DNA of 36,408 nucleotides from an uncultured Planctomycetales bacterium. GTDB lineage: Bacteria; Planctomycetota; Planctomycetia; Pirellulales; S012-138. Of the stretch, positions 34,029-36,408 are shown one piece after another; position 1 is the first letter of the stretch; each line of letters starts with the position of its first letter. The notes beneath the pieces were generated by a model. It worked only from the letters and a program-made list of their open reading frames with translations. It was not told the DNA's origin and did not search any database. A program made the position numbers and the translations under genes. The DNA is taken from positions 1-36,408 of the forward strand of contig CALJLD010000227.1 in assembly GCA_937982665.1 (NCBI GenBank), in the 5' to 3' direction.

Positions 34029-34265
34029 TCAATCCGCCGACGCCGCTGTACGTCCGCACCAAGGGCAAACCAGTGGGTCTGCTTCTGGTTCCGGATTCTC
34101 TTCGTCAACGCGGTACGCTTGTGTCTCGCGAAATGGGCAACTGGTGCAGCGATGTTCCCAAGTATCGATCGTCTGCGTGTCGTCCTCGAAGTGATTGTGC
34201 GAGCAATTGATTGTGCCCTCGCCGCATTGCGTGCATGGTCCGGCGGGCTGAGTCTCTCGAGCCAC
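34029..34265 (-). CDS. Small protein with three CxxC pairs
   Basis: The product is 78 residues from GTG 34265, chosen because AGGA lies seven bases before it. The frame can be extended to a TTG that abuts the cytochrome b stop, which would add 17 residues. Six cysteines form three CxxC pairs (11/14, 40/43, 67/70; CTQC, CTSC, CPWC) with His23, His25 and His38 between, typical of zinc-ribbon proteins. It follows the cytochrome b-c gene by 51 bases on the same strand and may be co-transcribed. Function unknown. Confidence 0.7.
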   Translation of the reverse strand: MARETQPAGPCTQCGEGTINCSHNHFEDDTQTIDTWEHRCTSCPFRETQAYRVDEENPEPEADPLVCPWCGRTAASAD

Positions 34266-34316
34266 GTTGGCTTCCTGCTGGCATAGGAGTAGCGCTACGG
34301 CGCTGAAAGCAACCAA

Positions 34317-36158
34317 TCAATCCTTGGCGGAATCGCCTGCGACCTGCTCGTGCAGCCACCTGGCGATCTCCCTGATGACGTCATCGTCATAGCCGGATTC
34401 CGGCGCGGCTTCTTGTCCGAAGGGAATCATTGTCTGCGATTCACCTTCGCCCCAGTCATTCAAGTAGCCGTACATCCGTTCGTGATTGGGATTGCGGACG
34501 ATCTCTTCAATCCAGCTGGGGGATCCCCAGTCGGTCAAGTCAGGACCGGAGCCCAAATAGCCGGCCTCGCCAATCTTGTGGCAATTGGTGCAGCCGTTCT
34601 CTTTGATCAGAAGTTGCTCGCCTTCGGCCGCCAACTGTTGTTGATCGTCCGCCATTTGCAAGCCAGCTCTGCCTTGCAATGCCCAGGCGATCTTATCGAG
34701 TTCCTCGCTTGAGTAGACCACGCCCGCGTCCGGGTCAACGTCCGCGCCACCTTCTGTCGCGCTCTTCAAGAATTCCACCATGCCTCCGGATCGCTCAGCC
34801 AAAGGCGTTGCGCCAAAGTACTCCGGCGTGACAATCTGTTGATGGTCCAGCATGCCGCGAACCCATTCCTGCCTTCCAAAGTTCCACAAGTTGGATGCCG
34901 TGGGATTGGCGTTGAGAAAGCCTTCGCCGACGGAGCCTTGATAGTTGTGGCACTGCAGGCATTCATCCATGAAGACACGGACGGCGACGCCCTTAGGATG
35001 CTCGCGCATCATTTGCCGTGCACCTTCTGAGGGGATGCCATCAGTGGGCGAAGCGGCAATGCTGATTGCAACATCCTGTTCCTGCTCGGCTACCCAACGT
35101 GCGTTTTGGAATTGTGCATCAGCCGCGTCTTCCTGCATGGCGGCGACAGTCAAGTAAACAATGCCGGCAAAGAGCACAAACAGCAGTCCGACATTGAAGT
35201 AATGCCCTGGCTTACCACGACCAATGATTGGCATGGCGAACAGCAGCAACATCACAATGCCGGGAACGACAATCGCTCCGATGATCTCGCCGGTCTCGCC
35301 GTGAAACAGCTTGAGGAACTGGAACAAGAACAGGAAATACCATTCCGGGCGCGCGGCGCTGTACTGCCTTGCCCCGTCCGCAGGAGCTGTTAGCTCCGCG
35401 CCGTGGAAGTACCAACTCAAACCGCCAACGACCGCCGCGACAGCCAGGCAGGCCACAGCGTCTCGCAAAACCTGGTCCGGCCAAAACGGGGCATCCGGGC
35501 GCGTGAGTGGCTGTTTGGCGCACAAGCCGTGTCGGCGAAACAGCGCCAGGTGCGCAATCAGAAACACAATCAACAAGCCGGGCAACACGCCAGCGTGCAG
35601 CGCAAAGAACCGCGTCAGCGTGGCGTGCGAATAATCCGGCCCACCAACAATCAACTCTTGTGCGCTTCCGCCAACCACCGGCGTAATGCCGACAAGGTTG
35701 GTCGCCACGCGCGTGGCCCAATAGCCTTTTTGATCCCACGGCAATAGATATCCGGTCAGGGACAAGGCCAGCACAATTAGCATCAGCACCAGCCCCAACC
35801 AGAAATTCACTTCGCGAGGCGCGCGATAGGCTCCGTCCCACACCACCTGCAGCAAATGAAGAGCCAGCAAGACAACCATCGCCTGGGCCATGAAATGATG
35901 AATGCCGCGGAGGAACCAGCCGCCGGTCATTTCATATTGAATGTGATAGACGCTTCCCCAGGCCGTTGTGGTGGCGGGGCTGTAACAGGCCCAAAGGATG
36001 ATGCCGGTGACCAGTTGCACAAAGAAGGCGAAGGCGAGCGTACTGCCCCAGACATATCGCCACCGCGCGCCGCCAGGCACGCGTTCGTAGAGCACATAGT
36101 GCAACGTGCTTCCTAAACCGGTGCGATGCTCAATCCACTTGCCAAGGCTGCGAATCAT
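34317..36158 (-). CDS. Cytochrome b (b6/subunit IV fused) with C-terminal di-haem cytochrome c
   Basis: This is the membrane core of a quinol-oxidising complex. The 613-residue protein has a cytochrome b6-type half with haem-b ligands His87/His101 and His188/His203 (RGIHHFM, LALHLLQ, RFFALHAG, IAHLALF); the 15-residue step in the second pair is the b6 type. A subunit-IV-like part follows with the Qo-site motif PEWY (271-274) and further helices to about 345. The C-terminal 270 residues are exported and carry two haem-c sites, CLQCH (400-404) and CTNCH (523-527). The whole is thus a b-c fusion. ATG 36158 overlaps the Rieske stop by four bases. Confidence 0.95.
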   Translation of the reverse strand: MIRSLGKWIEHRTGLGSTLHYVLYERVPGGARWRYVWGSTLAFAFFVQLVTGIILWACYSPATTTAWGSVYHIQYEMTGGWFLRGIHHFMAQAMVVLLALHLLQVVWDGAYRAPREVNFWLGLVLMLIVLALSLTGYLLPWDQKGYWATRVATNLVGITPVVGGSAQELIVGGPDYSHATLTRFFALHAGVLPGLLIVFLIAHLALFRRHGLCAKQPLTRPDAPFWPDQVLRDAVACLAVAAVVGGLSWYFHGAELTAPADGARQYSAARPEWYFLFLFQFLKLFHGETGEIIGAIVVPGIVMLLLFAMPIIGRGKPGHYFNVGLLFVLFAGIVYLTVAAMQEDAADAQFQNARWVAEQEQDVAISIAASPTDGIPSEGARQMMREHPKGVAVRVFMDECLQCHNYQGSVGEGFLNANPTASNLWNFGRQEWVRGMLDHQQIVTPEYFGATPLAERSGGMVEFLKSATEGGADVDPDAGVVYSSEELDKIAWALQGRAGLQMADDQQQLAAEGEQLLIKENGCTNCHKIGEAGYLGSGPDLTDWGSPSWIEEIVRNPNHERMYGYLNDWGEGESQTMIPFGQEAAPESGYDDDVIREIARWLHEQVAGDSAKD

Positions 36159-36408
36159 AGGTTTTTGGCGATCTTTTCCGAGCGGCCGGTGAGGAATTCT
36201 TGATAGCGAACGTAAACATGCTGCTTGCCCTCGGCATCGGCGAAGGTGTAAGGATCACCTGTTGCCGTCATCTCGGCGGGCGTGTCCTTGGGCGGCGGCA
36301 AGTCATCCATGCCGCGCGGGCTGGGGTTTTGTTTTCCCGCCGCTGGCACGGCTTTGGAACCATCCAGATTGAATGAGCTGTTATGGCAGGGGCAGCGAAA
36401 TTCAAACT
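36155..36408 (-). CDS. Rieske iron-sulfur protein of the bc complex (5' part outside window)
   Basis: The C-terminal 83 residues are visible and the frame is open to the right edge. They begin FEFRCPCHNSSFNLDGSK; CPCHxSxF is the second cluster-binding box of Rieske proteins, which supplies one Cys and one His ligand to the 2Fe-2S cluster. The first box (CTHLGC type) lies beyond the window. The tail GKQHVYVRYQEFLTGRSEKI is longer than usual. The stop overlaps the cytochrome b start by four bases, so both are translated together. The protein passes electrons from quinol to the cytochrome c. Confidence 0.9.
   Translation of the reverse strand, partial: FEFRCPCHNSSFNLDGSKAVPAAGKQNPSPRGMDDLPPPKDTPAEMTATGDPYTFADAEGKQHVYVRYQEFLTGRSEKIAKNL

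Noticed and set aside
33867..34286. 139-codon plus-strand open frame
   Set aside because: Overlaps the three-CxxC gene on the other strand, and its composition is that of a random frame.

Overview
The window reads as chromosome of a planctomycete, most likely of the Pirellulales type. This is inference from gene content and style: YCF48/CBM9-like multidomain secreted proteins, many small zinc-ribbon and single-pass membrane proteins, a PadR regulator next to ADOP-prefix-like membrane proteins, a b6-type cytochrome b fused to a di-haem cytochrome c, and a MoxR/DUF58/DUF4129/DUF4350/SpoIIM/RDD cluster. No rRNA, tRNA, CRISPR array, transposase, phage gene or replication origin was found. Both ends cut through genes.

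Layout. 1-6212 (+): the 3' part of a large YCF48-repeat/CBM9-like protein, a six-helix membrane protein, a CelD-type GNAT enzyme and a secreted purple-acid-phosphatase-like metallophosphoesterase. 6213-7016: a gene-poor gap holding an inverted pair of covarying double hairpins and a 21-bp tandem array that could encode heptads. 7017-9784 (-): a Tat-exported TIM-barrel sugar isomerase/epimerase-like protein, a small secreted protein and a zinc-ribbon/GYF/tail-anchored protein. 10020-11677 (+): hisI and an unknown secreted protein. 11705-16807 (-): a PadR regulator followed by three tandem paralogous single-pass membrane proteins. Their cytoplasmic and membrane parts are nearly identical, while their outer parts diverge. 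17072-21923: a lipoprotein, coaD with an upstream HEAT-repeat gene, an Sm-like 69-residue protein, a TPR-like exported protein and an MFS transporter. 22211-30153 (+): an unbroken seven-gene cluster (RDD, SpoIIM-like, membrane protein, DUF4129, DUF4350, MoxR ATPase with an extra zinc ribbon, DUF58). 30176-34265: a ParE-type toxin/antitoxin pair, a RimJ/RimL-like acetyltransferase, small zinc-ribbon and beta-rich proteins, a roughly 1-kb gap with candidate RNA structures, and an orphan ribbon-helix-helix protein. 34265-36408 (-): a Rieske protein, a cytochrome b-c fusion and a small zinc-ribbon protein.

How genes may work together. The seven-gene cluster has two 4-bp overlaps and short gaps, so it is probably one transcription unit: an AAA+ ATPase with a von Willebrand-like client and several envelope proteins. 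The PadR block looks like an autoregulated unit, with a 10-bp core palindrome over a perfect TATAAT, feeding three membrane proteins that differ in their outer domains. This is my best candidate for an undescribed system. The Rieske and cytochrome b genes overlap by 4 bp and encode a quinol-oxidising complex with its cytochrome c electron acceptor covalently attached.
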